A stretch of DNA of 22,657 nucleotides from a virus: the IMG/VR virus record IMGVR_UViG_3300028844_003251, positions 1 through 22,657 of that record, one strand, 5' to 3'. The number at the start of each line of letters is the position of its first letter. The stretch's first letter is position 1. The notes beneath the pieces were generated by a model. It worked only from the letters and a program-made list of their open reading frames with translations. It made no database searches and was not told the origin of the DNA. Position numbers and translations under genes: made by a program. Positions 22,366 to 22,657 of the stretch are shown here, piece after piece.

Positions 22366-22628
22366 TGATATCATTTCACTTAAGTTTTGATTGGCTAAAA
22401 AGAAAGCTACTGGGTTTCCTCAGATGGCTCAAGCTATTATTCATAACTAGGTATGCTGTTACTGTGTCATTCAATAAAGAATGGGGCGATGCAGATGATA
22501 AATCTTACATAGCAAAAAAAATTATAGTCCAAAAAGAAAAACATCTTAAGTTCAGAACTGACGATAACGAGGTAGTTGAGTATAGATCAGCTGCTGGACT
22601 AAATTATATTATTAAGGAATTACGATGA
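22365..22628 (+). CDS. Small conserved phage protein (KEWGDADD type)
   Basis: An 87-residue protein. The start ATG 22365 overlaps the previous stop (TAATG) with AGGTGAG just upstream. Residues 1-30 are hydrophobic/basic (HLSFDWLKRKLLGFLRWLKL), possibly a membrane-contacting amphipathic helix. The core SFNKEWGDADDKSYIAKKII, then KEKHLKFRTDDNEVVEYRSA, with a final NYIIKEL, is recalled from small proteins of marine T4-like phages with no known role. Its stop overlaps the following ATG (ATGA), so it forms part of a coupled run of small genes. Confidence 0.75.
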   Translation: MISFHLSFDWLKRKLLGFLRWLKLLFITRYAVTVSFNKEWGDADDKSYIAKKIIVQKEKHLKFRTDDNEVVEYRSAAGLNYIIKELR

Positions 22629-22657
22629 ATCAATTATTAATTGGTATGCTGGTATTA
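22625..22657 (+). CDS. Start of next gene, truncated by window edge
   Basis: An ATG at 22625 with AAGGA (22614-22618) 6 bases upstream overlaps the previous stop (ATGA). The 11 visible residues (MNQLLIGMLVL) are hydrophobic, so a membrane or signal segment is likely. Nothing more can be said. Confidence 0.65.
   Translation, partial: MNQLLIGMLVL

Noticed and set aside
1-22657. tRNA, rRNA, CRISPR, integrase, transposon or restriction genes
   Set aside because: No cloverleaf, spaced repeats, transposase or integrase signature was seen on reading; an automated scan would settle this.

Overview
The window is a densely packed, AT-rich stretch of a T4-like myovirus genome. Nearly every gene reads rightward, with gaps of a few bases or short overlaps. 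The anchors are T4-type replication and recombination proteins: a family B DNA polymerase (gp43, cut by the left edge), a UvsX recombinase and a DnaB-type replicative helicase (gp41). The many small conserved genes, the 2-oxoglutarate oxygenases, and the Lys/Glu-rich modular proteins resemble, from memory, marine T4-like phages of the cyanophage/pelagiphage type. No photosynthesis gene is present here, so the host cannot be named; a marine proteobacterium or cyanobacterium are both possible.

Layout. (1) 1-5598 is the replication block: gp43, a small conserved protein, uvsX behind a textbook sigma70-type promoter, a 2OG-Fe(II) oxygenase, and gp41. (2) 5663-7105 is a three-gene overlapping cassette behind a perfect TATAAATA late-type motif: a 55-residue ribbon-helix-helix protein, a QueC-like PP-loop ATPase and a prolyl-4-hydroxylase-like oxygenase. 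(3) 7147-8760 is a large predicted lipoprotein with its own candidate promoter. (4) 8762-11256 holds small unknowns, a possible HTH-bearing protein, a ligase-like (KxDG) nucleotidyltransferase and another unknown. (5) 11332-13878 is a giant modular protein fusing an HxGH-type nucleotidyltransferase to basic, Cys-rich and marine-phage-specific modules. (6) 13890-17699 is an accessory/metabolic stretch: two SGNH-like proteins, a small membrane protein, a small basic protein, a fatty-acid desaturase and an Asp/Asn-hydroxylase-like oxygenase. (7) 17728-22657 is a virion-type block: two Lys-rich modular proteins, an Ig-domain virion protein, a tail-fibre-like protein, and a run of small genes including an AT-hook protein, ending in a gene cut by the right edge.

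How it works together. uvsX has a sigma70-like promoter, whereas T4 late-type -10 motifs (T/G/C-ATAAATA or CTAAATA) sit before the RHH-QueC cassette and the modular and virion genes. One window therefore appears to carry an early/middle replication unit followed by late units. The accessory genes (three different 2OG oxygenase families, a QueC-like enzyme, a desaturase and a lipoprotein) suggest modification of nucleic acid or protein, remodelling of host lipid, and alteration of the cell surface. These roles are inferred from motifs only. No tRNA, rRNA, CRISPR array, insertion sequence or integrase was seen, and no gene-free stretch exceeds about 110 bases.
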